Positions 24,553-33,456 of a DNA stretch of 64,000 nt are shown here, in pieces. The DNA is from Hyphomicrobiales bacterium. GTDB taxonomy: Bacteria; Pseudomonadota; Alphaproteobacteria; Rhizobiales; Beijerinckiaceae. The stretch is from contig CAKNFP010000002.1 in assembly GCA_930633525.1 (NCBI GenBank), forward strand, positions 1,054,001 through 1,118,000. Reading direction: 5' to 3'. A program made the translations under genes and the position numbers. The notes beneath the pieces were generated by a model, which worked only from the letters and a program-made list of their open reading frames with translations, was not told the DNA's origin and made no database searches. Every line of letters begins with the position of its first letter. Position 1 is the first letter of the stretch.

Positions 24553-25308
24553 TCAGTGCTTCAGAATTTGATCGAGAAAGTTGCGTGTTCGCTCATGCTT
24601 CGGATTTCCGAAGAATTCCTGCGGTGCCGCGGTCTCGACAATATTGCCGTCAGCCATCAATACGACAGTATTGGCGACGGTCCGCGCAAAGCCCATCTCG
24701 TGCGTCACCACGATCATTGTCATTCCGCTGCCGGCCAACTCGATCATCGTGTCGAGAACTTCCTTGATCATCTCAGGATCGAGCGCCGACGTCGGCTCGT
24801 CGAAGAGCATGATTTCCGGCTCCATGCAGAGCGCCCGGGCGATGGCCACGCGCTGCTGCTGCCCACCCGAGAGCTGCAGCGGATGCTTATGCGCCTGTTC
24901 CGGAATGCGGACCTTGCGCAGGAAATGCATCGCGAGTTCTTCAGCATCCTTGCGCTTCATCTGCCGCACCAGCGTGGGGCCGATGGTCAGGTTCTCGAGC
25001 ACAGTCAGGTGGGGAAACAGATTGAACGACTGGAACACCATGCCGATATTCCGACGGATGGCAGAGATATTCTTGACACTGTCGTTCAACTCAAGTCCGT
25101 TGACGAATATATCGCCGGTCTGATGCTCTTCAAGCCGGTTGATACAGCGGATAAGCGTAGACTTTCCTGAGCCGGAAGGGCCGCATATCACCATCCGCTC
25201 GCCCTTGCGAACGTCGAGCGACACGCTGTTGAGCACCTTGAAGTTGCCATACCACTTACTGACATTGCTGAGCTGGATGACAGGGGCGGAGATGGTGTTT
25301 GCCGTCAT
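24553..25308 (-). CDS. Polar amino-acid ABC transporter ATP-binding protein (AapP/GlnQ type)
   Basis: A 251-residue ABC ATPase. Walker A is G-P-S-G-S-G-K-S-T near residue 43. The Q-loop is V-F-Q-S-F-N-L-F-P-H, typical of the amino-acid class, the signature L-S-G-G-Q-Q-Q-R, Walker B I-M-L-F-D-E-P-T-S-A-L-D and the H-loop V-T-H-E-M-G-F-A. It powers import through the two permeases encoded just upstream on the same strand. Gene order J-Q-M-P matches the general amino-acid importer of rhizobia. Specificity is set by the receptor, and the flanking catabolic genes argue for a specialised amino-acid-like ligand. Confidence 0.95.
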   Translation of the reverse strand: MTANTISAPVIQLSNVSKWYGNFKVLNSVSLDVRKGERMVICGPSGSGKSTLIRCINRLEEHQTGDIFVNGLELNDSVKNISAIRRNIGMVFQSFNLFPHLTVLENLTIGPTLVRQMKRKDAEELAMHFLRKVRIPEQAHKHPLQLSGGQQQRVAIARALCMEPEIMLFDEPTSALDPEMIKEVLDTMIELAGSGMTMIVVTHEMGFARTVANTVVLMADGNIVETAAPQEFFGNPKHERTRNFLDQILKH

Positions 25309-25329
25309 GTCTTGTCTCTTCCGATGAGG

Positions 25330-26448
25330 TCAGATACGGCCAGATGCAATCCAGCGTTCCACGCGCCGCGCATAGCGCGACAATGCAAAGCCGAAGCCGA
25401 GGTAGATGAGAGCGACGAAGAGATAAGCTTCAATATAAAAGCGTCGCCACAGTGGATCCTGCATCACCGCGGTCGTTGCCGTGAGGATATCGAATAGCCC
25501 GATGATGATGACGAAGGACGTGTTCTTCATCGCGGCAATAATATGGTTGGTAATTGCAGGCAGGCAGATGCGGATGGCCTGCGGCAGGATGATACGCCGT
25601 GTCGTCTGCCAATAGGTCATGTTCAGCGAGGCTGCGGCCTCGTACTGGCCGCGCGGTATGGCCTGCAGTCCGCCACGGATCACCTCTGCCTGGTAACAGG
25701 CGAAGAAGATCGCGATGCCAACGGTGATGCGCAGAAGTTTGTTGACCTCCACGCCAGTCGGCAAGAACAACGGAAAGATATTCACCGCCACGAACAGGAT
25801 GGTGATCAGCGGGACGCCCCGCAGCCCCTCGACCAACATGACCGAAACACCACGCGCGATCGGCAGGGGCGAACGCCGGCCCAGCGCCAGAAACACCGCG
25901 ACCGGCATCCCAAACAGCACCGTGCCGGTGAACAGGAGAATGGTCAGCGGCAACCCGCCCCATTCGGACGTCGGGACGAAAGGCAGGCCGAACACACCGC
26001 CGAACATCAAGATGGTGATGGCAACCACGGCAAAGATCCACAAGGGGATCAGGAGCCGCAGGTTCCAGAACGCGGGCGCTAGAGAGATGACGACGGTCAC
26101 CAGATAGATGGCGATCATCAAGACCAGCCGCCAGTGCTCTTCGTGGGGATACATGCCGAACAGGATCGGCCTGTGCTTCTCCACGATTACGGCCCAGCAG
26201 GCCCCGGCAGCCTGCCGGCAGACCTCCGGATCCGTCGTATACCATACGGCATCGAGTATGGCCCAGTTCAACACGAACCAGAGAAAGCGCGCCAACAGCC
26301 ATCCAACGACAAGCGTCATGATCGTCTGCGGAACACTGTTGAAGAGATTGCGCCCGACCCAGGACAACGCCCCGCGCGCGCCTTGCGGCGGCAAATCTTT
26401 CGCCGGACCATCGGCAGCTGAAATTGGAAGATTCATCGCATTGGCCAT
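25330..26448 (-). CDS. Amino-acid ABC transporter permease (AapM type)
   Basis: A 372-residue inner-membrane permease with about eight hydrophobic helices. The C-terminal transport domain (from about residue 170) has G-L-Q-A-I-P-R-G-Q-Y-E-A-A-A-S-L-N, the EAA loop that docks on the ATPase, and I-I-L-P-Q-A-I-R. The long N-terminal part with a periplasmic segment containing paired Cys (P-E-V-C-R-Q-A-A-G-A-C) is a feature of the AapM group and absent from small GlnP-type permeases. It starts 3 bases downstream of the AapQ-type gene and precedes the ATPase gene by 21 bases. Confidence 0.93.
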   Translation of the reverse strand: MANAMNLPISAADGPAKDLPPQGARGALSWVGRNLFNSVPQTIMTLVVGWLLARFLWFVLNWAILDAVWYTTDPEVCRQAAGACWAVIVEKHRPILFGMYPHEEHWRLVLMIAIYLVTVVISLAPAFWNLRLLIPLWIFAVVAITILMFGGVFGLPFVPTSEWGGLPLTILLFTGTVLFGMPVAVFLALGRRSPLPIARGVSVMLVEGLRGVPLITILFVAVNIFPLFLPTGVEVNKLLRITVGIAIFFACYQAEVIRGGLQAIPRGQYEAAASLNMTYWQTTRRIILPQAIRICLPAITNHIIAAMKNTSFVIIIGLFDILTATTAVMQDPLWRRFYIEAYLFVALIYLGFGFALSRYARRVERWIASGRI

Positions 26449-26451
26449 GGC

Positions 26452-27651
26452 CTAGCGTTCCTTGATCGCAACGGCGCGATTGTAGAGGTTCATCAGGAGC
26501 GATGTGACGATGCTGATGGCCAGGTAGACGACCATCATGATCGCGATGGCCTCGACCGCCTGCCCCGTCTGGTTCATCACGGTGTTGCCGATATTGACGA
26601 GATCGGGATAGCCGACGACCACAGCGATCGAGCTATTCTTGGCGAGGCTCACATATTGGCTCGTCAGCGGCGGGACAATCACGCGCAGCGCCTGCGGCAG
26701 CACGACGTAGCGCATGATGAACCATGGCTTCAGGCCGATGGCGCGGGCGGCCTCCACCTGGCCACGCGGCGTCGCTTCGATGCCGCTGCGCACGATCTCG
26801 GCAATAAAGCCCGATGCATACATCGAGATGCCCATCAGCAGCGCCACGAATTCAGGCGAGAGCGTTGCGCCGCCGCTGAAATTGAAACCCTTGCGCTCCG
26901 GCACGCTCATGCCGATGGGCGCCCCATAGGCAAGCCATGTCAGGAGCGGCAAGGCGACGATGATCGCGAGGCCGAGCGAGAAACCGTCAATATACGTACC
27001 GGTTGCTTCCCGATGCCGCCTGGCCCAGTGCGCAACCACGAATGCAGCGACAACACCGACGCCGAACGCCACGAGCATCGCGGCATGCGCGGGGTTGGCA
27101 AGGGGCACCGCCAAGGTCAGCCCCCGGTTCGTCAGGAAACCCACACCCCAAAGTTCGATCGCAGCGCGCGGCGATGGAAGATTCCGGATGACCACAGCCC
27201 AGAAAATGACCTGGAGGATGACCGGAATATTGCGGACCACTTCCACGTAGGCCGTCGCCACATGGCCCAGCAGCCAATTGCTCGAAGTCCGCGCTATTCC
27301 AACCGCGAAGCCCAGGACCGTCGCGACGACGATGCCGACGATCGAAACGGCCAGCGTGTTCATGAGCCCGACGACCAGCGCGTCCAGATAGGTATCACGC
27401 GCCGAATAGGGAATGAGTTTCTCGCCTATCTCGAATTGCGATACCTCCGAGAGGAAACGGAACCCAGTCGCGATGTTCTGCGCCCTCAGATTCGCGACCA
27501 CATTCGAGTAGAGATAGTAACCGCCGAAAAACAGCAGTATCGCGAGAGCCGCTTGATAGAAAATAGTGCGGAAGGATTGGCTGTAGATAATATCGGCGGG
27601 GCCACGGCGTGGCGGCAGCACTGTCCGCGCGGGCGAGGTCGTCTCGGTCAT
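26452..27651 (-). CDS. Amino-acid ABC transporter permease (AapQ type)
   Basis: A 399-residue permease. About eight helices; the EAA loop reads G-I-E-A-T-P-R-G-Q-V-E-A-A-R-A-I-G-L followed by V-V-L-P-Q-A-L-R-V-I-V-P-P. The periplasmic insert between helices 1 and 2 (residues about 45-85) and length mark the AapQ group. The second of two nearby ATGs is chosen since AAGGA then has 7-base spacing. It pairs with the AapM-type subunit to form the heterodimeric channel. It lies 82 bases after the receptor gene, a gap often used to keep receptor expression high. Confidence 0.93.
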   Translation of the reverse strand: MTETTSPARTVLPPRRGPADIIYSQSFRTIFYQAALAILLFFGGYYLYSNVVANLRAQNIATGFRFLSEVSQFEIGEKLIPYSARDTYLDALVVGLMNTLAVSIVGIVVATVLGFAVGIARTSSNWLLGHVATAYVEVVRNIPVILQVIFWAVVIRNLPSPRAAIELWGVGFLTNRGLTLAVPLANPAHAAMLVAFGVGVVAAFVVAHWARRHREATGTYIDGFSLGLAIIVALPLLTWLAYGAPIGMSVPERKGFNFSGGATLSPEFVALLMGISMYASGFIAEIVRSGIEATPRGQVEAARAIGLKPWFIMRYVVLPQALRVIVPPLTSQYVSLAKNSSIAVVVGYPDLVNIGNTVMNQTGQAVEAIAIMMVVYLAISIVTSLLMNLYNRAVAIKER

Positions 27652-27733
27652 TGTCATTCCTTGCTGGCAACACCGGTCCACGTGGAAGCCGTGGCGGCGC
27701 ATCAGTTCCCGCCACGCCCTGCCAGAAGCATCG

Positions 27734-28768
27734 TTAGTTCATCGGCTGCCCGTAGAGAATGCCGCCATCCGTCCATTGCCGATTGAGATCACGATCAAGC
27801 GCGATGGGAGACTTCGGGCCGAAATGACGGTCATAGATATCGGCGTAGTTACCGACCTGCTTGACGACGTCATGCGACCATTTCGGCCCGAGGCCAAGCT
27901 TGGCGCCCGTATCGCCAATGACACCGAGAAAATTCTGAATATCGGGATCTTCCGATGCCATCATCTTGTCGACATTATCCTGCGACACCTTCATCTCTTC
28001 GGCGTTGAAGGTCGCAAAGACCACCCATTTCACGATATCATACCATTGGTCATCGCCCTGGCGCACAGCCATGGCCAGCGGCTCCTTGGAATAGATCCCC
28101 GGCAACAGCACATGATCGGCCGGATTTTCGGTATCGACGGCACGCACGCCGGGCAGCGCCGCCTTGTCCTTCGTCAAGGCATCGCAACGCCCGGTCACAT
28201 AGGCATCGACCAGCTGCTTGTTATTCTCGATCACGACGGGCTTGTAGGTCATGCCGCGCGCCGCGAAGATCTGCGCGACATTGCGCTCGGTCGTGCTGCC
28301 GGGAGCCATGCAGATAACCGCGCCGTTCAAGTCCTCGATCTTCGAGACGCCAGCGTCCGCACGCACCATGAAACCGGTACCCGTATAGAAGATCGGCGGC
28401 GCGAAGTTGAGGCCAAGGGCCGTATCACGGCCGAGATTCGCCGTCACGTTGCGCGCCAGCACGTCGACCTCACCGGATTGAATCGCCGGAAAGCGCTGTT
28501 GTGAAGAGAGGGCGACAAAGCGCACCTTTGCCGCATCGCCAAAAATGGCGGCCGCGAGCGCCTTGCAGAAATCGACCTCGAATCCCTCCCATTTGCCCTT
28601 GCTGTCCGGCGCGGCGAAACCATGACGGGCCGGGTGGACACCGCAGAGCACCTCTCCGCGCGCCTTGACCTGCGCCAACGTGTCGCCGTTGGCACCATGG
28701 GCAGCCGAGCCAAAGCCCGCCGTCAGCAGGATGGCGCCACATGCCATCAGGGTTTTCAGTCGTCGCAT
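27734..28768 (-). CDS. Amino-acid ABC transporter substrate-binding protein (AapJ type)
   Basis: A 344-residue periplasmic receptor. The signal peptide (A-C-G-A-I-L-L-T-A-G-F-G-S-A-A-H-G-A) ends near residue 26. The mature part has V-L-C-G-V-H-P-A-R-H-G-F-A, K-W-E-G-F-E-V-D-F-C-K-A-L-A-A-A, and G-E-V-D-V-L-A-R-N-V-T, the AapJ ligand-site regions, plus a C-terminal Y-D-R-H-F-G. GAGGGATTGAC precedes the ATG. It is divergent from the cystathionine-lyase-like gene, with a TATGTATACA site between them that recurs upstream of the GntR gene. Confidence 0.94.
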   Translation of the reverse strand: MRRLKTLMACGAILLTAGFGSAAHGANGDTLAQVKARGEVLCGVHPARHGFAAPDSKGKWEGFEVDFCKALAAAIFGDAAKVRFVALSSQQRFPAIQSGEVDVLARNVTANLGRDTALGLNFAPPIFYTGTGFMVRADAGVSKIEDLNGAVICMAPGSTTERNVAQIFAARGMTYKPVVIENNKQLVDAYVTGRCDALTKDKAALPGVRAVDTENPADHVLLPGIYSKEPLAMAVRQGDDQWYDIVKWVVFATFNAEEMKVSQDNVDKMMASEDPDIQNFLGVIGDTGAKLGLGPKWSHDVVKQVGNYADIYDRHFGPKSPIALDRDLNRQWTDGGILYGQPMN

Positions 28769-28848
28769 GTCAATCCCTCTCTGCTTTTCGCCTATCGGCT
28801 CTTTGCCATTTTTTGCTGATGGAGCCGTCAGTTGACGCTCGCCCTAGT

Positions 28849-28858
28849 TATGTATACA
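28849..28858. promoter_or_regulatory. Candidate GntR operator, copy 1
   Basis: TATGTATACA, with the palindromic core TGTATACA, lies in the divergent promoter region of the ABC receptor and the PLP-lyase gene. FadR-subfamily GntR proteins often bind such T-G-T-A-T-A-C-A cores. The same 10 bases occur again just upstream of the local GntR gene. Confidence 0.6.
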
Positions 28859-28930
28859 AATGTTTTCATATGGATGCAATGGCTAAATCGAGCTTTGCCT
28901 CATCATAGACTGCGCGAAAGGCAGACAGGG

Positions 28931-30094
28931 ATGACCGACGTATTGCGACCCGCAACGGTAATTGCGCATTGTGGACGTGCCCCGGCAGAGCACTACGGCG
29001 CCGTGAATACGCCGGTCTATCGCGCCTCGACCATTCTTTTTCCCAATCTGGCCGCGCTCGATGCCAAGGAAGGCACGAAGCTCCGCTACGGTCGCCGCGG
29101 CACGCCGACGACACATTCGCTCGAAGATGCCATCTGCGCCTTGGAAAACGCCGATCGCGCCCTGATCGCGCCCTCCGGAGTCATGGCACTTTCAGTGGTG
29201 CTGATGACCTTTGCCGAGCCCGGCGCCCACTTCCTCGTCAGCGACAGCGCCTATGGCCCAACCCGCAAGTTCTGCGACCTGATGCTGCGCAAGTTCGGTG
29301 TGGAAACAACATATTACGACCCTGCGATCGGCGCCGGGATCGCCGAGCTCATCCGACCCGAGACCCGTCTGATCTGGATGGAATCACCCGGCTCGCAGAC
29401 CTTCGAGGTCCAGGATGTGGAGGCCATTGTCACCGCAGCCCGTCAGGCCGGAGTTGTCACGGCCATCGACAATACATGGTCAGGCGGCTACTTTTTCAAA
29501 CCTCTCGCTTTCGGCGTGGATATCTCGGTCCAGGCCGGGACGAAATACATCTCCGGCCACAGTGATGTCATGCTGGGGACGATCGCCTGCAACGAGCCCC
29601 TCTACGAGAAACTGCGGGAAACCTATCTGCGATTCGGCGTCTGCATCAGCCCCGACGATGCCTTCCTGGCGTTGCGTGGCCTCCGCACGATCGGCGTACG
29701 GATGCACCAGCATGAGGCCAATGCGCTTGAGGTGGCGGAATTGCTCTCACAGACCGAGGAAGTCATCCGCATCATGCACCCGGGCCGCGCGGCCGATCCA
29801 TTCCACGATGTCTGGAAACGGCATTTTAGCGGCTCGTCCGGCCTTTTTGGTTTCGTCATCGCGGAGACCGACCGCCCTGCCCTGGCGCGTATGTTCGATG
29901 GCTTCACGCTGTTCGGAATGGGCTCGAGCTGGGGTGGCTTCGAGAGCCTGATGACGCCGAGCAATCCCTCGGTCTACCGTACGGCAACGCGTTGGGCGCC
30001 GGGTGGCCAGACAATCCGTATTCACGTGGGCCTCGAAGATCCCCGCGATTTGATCGAGGAGATCCGCAAGGGCTTCGACCGGCTAAAGGGCTGA
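28931..30094 (+). CDS. Cystathionine beta-lyase/gamma-synthase family PLP enzyme (MetC-like)
   Basis: A 387-residue Cys/Met-metabolism PLP enzyme. R-Y-G-R-R-G-T-P-T near residue 55 contacts phosphate of the neighbouring subunit's cofactor. M-E-S-P-G-S-Q-T-F-E, A-I-D-N-T-W-S-G-G and the Schiff-base Lys in A-G-T-K-Y-I-S-G-H-S-D-V-M resemble bacterial MetC more than MetB/MetY. Expected chemistry: beta-elimination from a cysteine thioether giving thiol, pyruvate and ammonia. The ATG is internal to a longer frame and chosen by family length. It faces an amino-acid importer across a shared operator, so it likely degrades an imported cysteine derivative. Confidence 0.88.
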   Translation: MTDVLRPATVIAHCGRAPAEHYGAVNTPVYRASTILFPNLAALDAKEGTKLRYGRRGTPTTHSLEDAICALENADRALIAPSGVMALSVVLMTFAEPGAHFLVSDSAYGPTRKFCDLMLRKFGVETTYYDPAIGAGIAELIRPETRLIWMESPGSQTFEVQDVEAIVTAARQAGVVTAIDNTWSGGYFFKPLAFGVDISVQAGTKYISGHSDVMLGTIACNEPLYEKLRETYLRFGVCISPDDAFLALRGLRTIGVRMHQHEANALEVAELLSQTEEVIRIMHPGRAADPFHDVWKRHFSGSSGLFGFVIAETDRPALARMFDGFTLFGMGSSWGGFESLMTPSNPSVYRTATRWAPGGQTIRIHVGLEDPRDLIEEIRKGFDRLKG

Positions 30095-30173
30095 AGCCGC
30101 ATCGAGACCAGGGGAAGTTCCGGCACGCTGTTCCCGCGGCCCGAACAAGGAAAGCTGCCATCCTCTCGAAACA

Positions 30174-30183
30174 TATGTATACA
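30174..30183. promoter_or_regulatory. Candidate GntR operator, copy 2
   Basis: A second TATGTATACA, 130 bases before the GntR start and 80 bases after the lyase stop. An identical sequence in the importer/lyase promoter supports an autoregulated local regulon. The match is direct; the binding is inference. Confidence 0.58.
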
Positions 30184-30312
30184 GAGAACCGAACCTAGAC
30201 CACGCTGCGTTTGGATCGAACCGTCCAAGCGCAGATATCGTGATCGATTCTAATGTCTTAGAGCATGCCTGCGCAGCATGCACTGGGATGCGGACCCCGG
30301 TACGGTGAACAT

Positions 30313-30987
30313 ATGCAGTTGAAGATTGATGGCCAGCCGACCAAATTGTCACCGATGGAGCTGCTGCTTTCGGCCATCGAACGGGGCGATCTCCCGCCAG
30401 GTACGCGTCTGCGCGAAACGGAACTGGCCGAAAAGCTCGGAATCAGCCGTACCCCCGTCCGCGAGGCGCTCCATCGGTTACATGCGATGGGGCTTGCGGA
30501 CCATGGTCCCCAGCGCGGCCTCGTGGTCGCCGCTATCAGCCATGATCAGACCCGGCAGCTCTTCGCCGTGCGCGAAGGTCTCGAGGGCATGGCAACGCGG
30601 CTTGCCGCGCACCATGCCTCCCGAGAGGAGGTCGAGGTCATGCGGCAAATCGTCGATAATGATCGCGGTGTTACCGATCCCGTGCGGTTGAGCGAGAGCA
30701 ACAAGCTGCTGCATCGTCATATCGCGCGGGCCTCGCACAACACATTCATGATTGATGCGCTTGATAACCTGCGCATTCACCTCAGTCTTTTGCCGTCATC
30801 CACCTATCTCTTCGCCGGCCGCGTCGAAAGCGCGCAACATGAACATGAGGAGATTATCGATGCGATCGCACGCGGCGACGGTGATCGTGCCGAGGCGGCG
30901 GCAAGGCGCCACATCGCGAGCGGCTATCGCGTACGTCTGGAAATGATGGCCAAGAACAAGAGCGAGCCGTCCTGGCTATCCAAATAG
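30313..30987 (+). CDS. GntR-family transcriptional regulator, FCD (FadR) subfamily
   Basis: A 224-residue regulator. The winged HTH at about 12-75 has P-P-G-T-R-L-R-E-T-E-L-A-E-K-L-G-I-S-R-T-P-V-R-E-A-L, split by the recognition helix. The all-helical FCD effector domain follows, with N-K-L-L-H-R-H-I and H-N-T-F-M as likely metal/ligand positions. The ATG at the start of M-Q-L-K-I-D is preferred, although a longer in-frame start exists. With TATGTATACA in its own promoter and in the divergent importer/lyase promoter, it probably represses both until an amino-acid-derived ligand binds. Confidence 0.92.
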   Translation: MQLKIDGQPTKLSPMELLLSAIERGDLPPGTRLRETELAEKLGISRTPVREALHRLHAMGLADHGPQRGLVVAAISHDQTRQLFAVREGLEGMATRLAAHHASREEVEVMRQIVDNDRGVTDPVRLSESNKLLHRHIARASHNTFMIDALDNLRIHLSLLPSSTYLFAGRVESAQHEHEEIIDAIARGDGDRAEAAARRHIASGYRVRLEMMAKNKSEPSWLSK

Positions 30988-31003
30988 GCGAGCCACGCGC
31001 GCT

Positions 31004-31042
31004 TCAGCTTTTCGGCATCAACGGATAGGTCTTCCAGTTCAT
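31004..31042 (-). other. Twelve-codon remnant frame after the epimerase gene
   Basis: A minus-strand frame reads M-N-W-K-T-Y-P-L-M-P-K-S and stops. It starts 1 base after the epimerase stop and has GGAGGCGTGAG at good spacing. It looks like the first codons of a lost downstream gene rather than a working peptide. The sequence between it and the GntR stop shows nothing more. Confidence 0.35.
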
Positions 31043-31043
31043 C

Positions 31044-32105
31044 TCACGCCTCCTGTCTTCCGGGGCGGGCGTGGGCAAGGTGAGTATGGCCCCGCGGTCG
31101 GGCAAGGCAGCCCATGTCGGTCAGCGTCGCTGCGACGGCCTGATCGATCGGAGTGTGTGGCTCGACGCCAAGCAGTTCCACGAGACGGCGATTGTCGAGG
31201 CGCATGGGATGCTTCCACACTGGCTCTATCTCCATCGCTTCCTTCGGAAACCCGCCGAATGGCGCGGCAAGACGCATCAGCCACCAAGGGAATGCGCGTT
31301 CCGGCATGTCGCGACCCAGGACCCGGCGGACCGCATCGCGCATCTCAGTCCCGGTCGCGTCCCAATGGCCGGCGAACTGCACGGCCTCGTGGGGACGCAG
31401 CCGTTCCGGGATCGCGAGCAGACCAGCAAAGGTTGCCGCGAGATCGGGCAGATAGGCATAGGCATGGGGAATGCCCGACGCCATGCTGGTGAATTTGCGC
31501 ACGGGCTGTCCCGGCTTCACCATCGCCTGCGCGAACCAGCTCGCCCGCGTCCCCGGCCCGAAGAAGTCACCCGCACGCACGATGAGCGAGGGAACCTCCG
31601 GGGCGGCCTCCAAAAGTTTCCGCTCGAGCGCGACGCGGATTCTGCCCTTCACGGTGCGCGCATTCTGCGGGCTGTTCTCATCGATCACGGCGGTGCGCGC
31701 CGGGTCGTAATTATAGACCGTGCCGGGCAGCACGATGCGGGCTCCGCCTGCCGCGCGGGCGGCGGCAAGCGTATTGTCGATCATCGGCAGCACCAGCGAC
31801 GACCAGTTGCGATAGCCCGGCGGATTGACCGCATGGATGATAGCCGCGACGCCATCTCCCAGCGTGGCCGCGCGCATAACGGACGCCTGGTCCATGGCAT
31901 CGCCCGTGATGAACTGCGGCGCCGGGCAATCATGTCGCCAGCCGGATATCGCCGCTTCGGCGTCCCGGCATAGGGCGCGGACCTCCCATCCCTCGCGGAT
32001 GAGCCGGGCAGCGATGGCGCCGCCAATGCCGCCCGTAGCACCGAGAACAAGGGCGGTCCGGTCGGGCGCCCGGTTGCCTTCATGTGTAGAAACAACGTGA
32101 GCCAT
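31044..32105 (-). CDS. NAD(P)-dependent epimerase/dehydratase-like (extended SDR or NmrA-type) protein
   Basis: A 353-residue atypical or extended SDR. The Rossmann motif V-L-G-A-T-G-G-I-G-G near residue 22 binds NAD(P). A-I-I-H-A-V-N-P-P-G, V-L-P-G-T-V-Y-N-Y and V-R-A-G-D-F-F-G-P follow the epimerase pattern. A classical Y-x-x-x-K is not evident, since Tyr is in V-Y-N-Y-D, so it may be a binding rather than catalytic member. AGGAGATC precedes the ATG. It diverges from a LysR gene across 88 bases, which suggests that regulator controls it. Confidence 0.82.
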   Translation of the reverse strand: MAHVVSTHEGNRAPDRTALVLGATGGIGGAIAARLIREGWEVRALCRDAEAAISGWRHDCPAPQFITGDAMDQASVMRAATLGDGVAAIIHAVNPPGYRNWSSLVLPMIDNTLAAARAAGGARIVLPGTVYNYDPARTAVIDENSPQNARTVKGRIRVALERKLLEAAPEVPSLIVRAGDFFGPGTRASWFAQAMVKPGQPVRKFTSMASGIPHAYAYLPDLAATFAGLLAIPERLRPHEAVQFAGHWDATGTEMRDAVRRVLGRDMPERAFPWWLMRLAAPFGGFPKEAMEIEPVWKHPMRLDNRRLVELLGVEPHTPIDQAVAATLTDMGCLARPRGHTHLAHARPGRQEA

Positions 32106-32155
32106 GGGTGATCTCCTTTCGATGAGGAGAACTTCGGCCAAGTTTGATCATAAGA

Positions 32156-32166
32156 AAATTGCCAAT
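32156..32166. promoter_or_regulatory. Short inverted repeat in the epimerase/LysR intergenic region
   Basis: AATTG-C-CAATT is a perfect 5-base inverted repeat in the only 88 bases separating the two divergent starts. It is a possible LysR contact site. The classical T-N11-A form is not matched, so the call is tentative. Confidence 0.35.
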
Positions 32167-32193
32167 TACCCTCTATCTGCCTATAAGAATTTT

Positions 32194-33096
32194 ATGAGAA
32201 GGGATGTGGACTGGGATGATCAGCGCGCCTTTCTGGCGGTGATGGAGGCGGGCAGCCTGTCGGCCGCCGCACGGCGTCTGGGACTGTCCCAACCCACCAT
32301 ACGTGCGCGTATCGAGGGGCTGGAGGCGGCGCTGGGCACGACGCTGTTTACCCGGTCGGTGCATGGGCTTGTGCCCACGCCGACAGCCGAGGCAATGGCC
32401 GCGCCTGCCCGCGCAATGGCCCATGCGTCGGAAGCGATGCTGCGCGCGGCCTCAGCGGATTCGGCGACGGCGGCGGGCCGGGTACGGCTCAGCGTCTCTG
32501 AATTCGTGGGAATCGAGGTTCTTCCGCCCATGCTTCGCAGCCTGCGCGACACGCATCCCCAACTCACCGTCGAGTTCGAACTAAGCAATACCAGTGCCGA
32601 TCTTCTCGATCAGCAAGTCGATGTCGCGGTGCGGATGCACCCGCCGGAGCAATCCGCCCTTGTGGCAAAGAAGGTGCCGTCGATCCCGCTCGGCTTCTTT
32701 GCCCATCGCGATTATCTCGAAACCTACGGACGTCCCGCCTCAAAGGCCGAGATCAGCGAGCATCTGTTCATCGGGCCTGACCGCAATCGCGGCGATCTTG
32801 CCGTTGCCGCGCTGATCGGCGACCCGGCCCGCATCCGCTGGATCGCGCGGACGGACAGCCATCCCGCGCAGCTCGCCCTCGCACGAACCGGCCTCGGCAT
32901 CGCCGTCGCGCAGATCCCAACGGCCGTGCACTATCCCGAACTGGAACGTGTCCTGCCGGACATAGAGCTTCCGCTACTCCCGGCCTGGATCGTGACGCAC
33001 GAGAGCCTTCGCCGTCTGCCGCGTGTCGCGGCGCTGTTCGACCATCTGGTCGAGGCATTCGAGGCCTATGGCAACGGCCAGCAAGTTCAGCGGTAA
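32194..33096 (+). CDS. LysR-family transcriptional regulator
   Basis: A 300-residue LysR protein. The HTH is in D-D-Q-R-A-F-L-A-V-M-E-A-G-S-L-S-A-A-A-R-R-L-G, then L-S-Q-P-T-I-R-A-R-I. The effector domain has V-E-F-E-L-S-N-T-S-A-D-L-L and D-V-A-V-R-M-H. It belongs to the shorter-linker group that regulates a neighbouring oxidoreductase. The internal ATG gives the normal N-terminus; the 30-residue upstream extension is not LysR-like and would reach into the epimerase gene. It is divergent from the epimerase-like gene and is its probable regulator. Confidence 0.9.
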   Translation: MRRDVDWDDQRAFLAVMEAGSLSAAARRLGLSQPTIRARIEGLEAALGTTLFTRSVHGLVPTPTAEAMAAPARAMAHASEAMLRAASADSATAAGRVRLSVSEFVGIEVLPPMLRSLRDTHPQLTVEFELSNTSADLLDQQVDVAVRMHPPEQSALVAKKVPSIPLGFFAHRDYLETYGRPASKAEISEHLFIGPDRNRGDLAVAALIGDPARIRWIARTDSHPAQLALARTGLGIAVAQIPTAVHYPELERVLPDIELPLLPAWIVTHESLRRLPRVAALFDHLVEAFEAYGNGQQVQR

Positions 33097-33456
33097 CTAT
33101 CCGGATGATAAGCAGGGTAAAGCGCCACCCAATGTCCGTTATAGCCACCGCTTTCTACATGTTCACCGCCGAAAGACACAGATTCCCGCTCCCATAATAT
33201 TTATATAATTCTCAAATTCCCATCATGAATTCATAGCGCTTATCTTCGTCGGGCACTGCGCACCACCTTGGCCGAAATGACCAATTTTAAGAACGGCTTG
33301 CCCCCGAACGTCGCTGATATCCCTCCATATCCCGATTTTGTATCGCCCGAATACCCTGCCCCTGGCTCCACTGTGGAGAGACGTTGTAGATTGCCTTTGC
33401 TGTCCGGGTGATTTGCCCCCCCGCCGGGCACGCCAAGCGCGTTCAGAAGCAAGGCG
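33097..33456. other. Convergent intergenic stretch, partly AT-rich
   Basis: It lies between the LysR stop and the end of a minus-strand gene. Bases about 33190-33235 are clearly more AT-rich than the surroundings. A 70-codon minus-strand frame (33240-33452) lacks a normal start codon and has no family match, so it is not called. No terminator-like hairpin with a U-run was found. Confidence 0.45.

Noticed and set aside
33240..33452. 70-codon minus-strand frame in the convergent gap
   Set aside because: Starts at TTG without a ribosome site and resembles nothing known; Gly-rich translation may be accidental.
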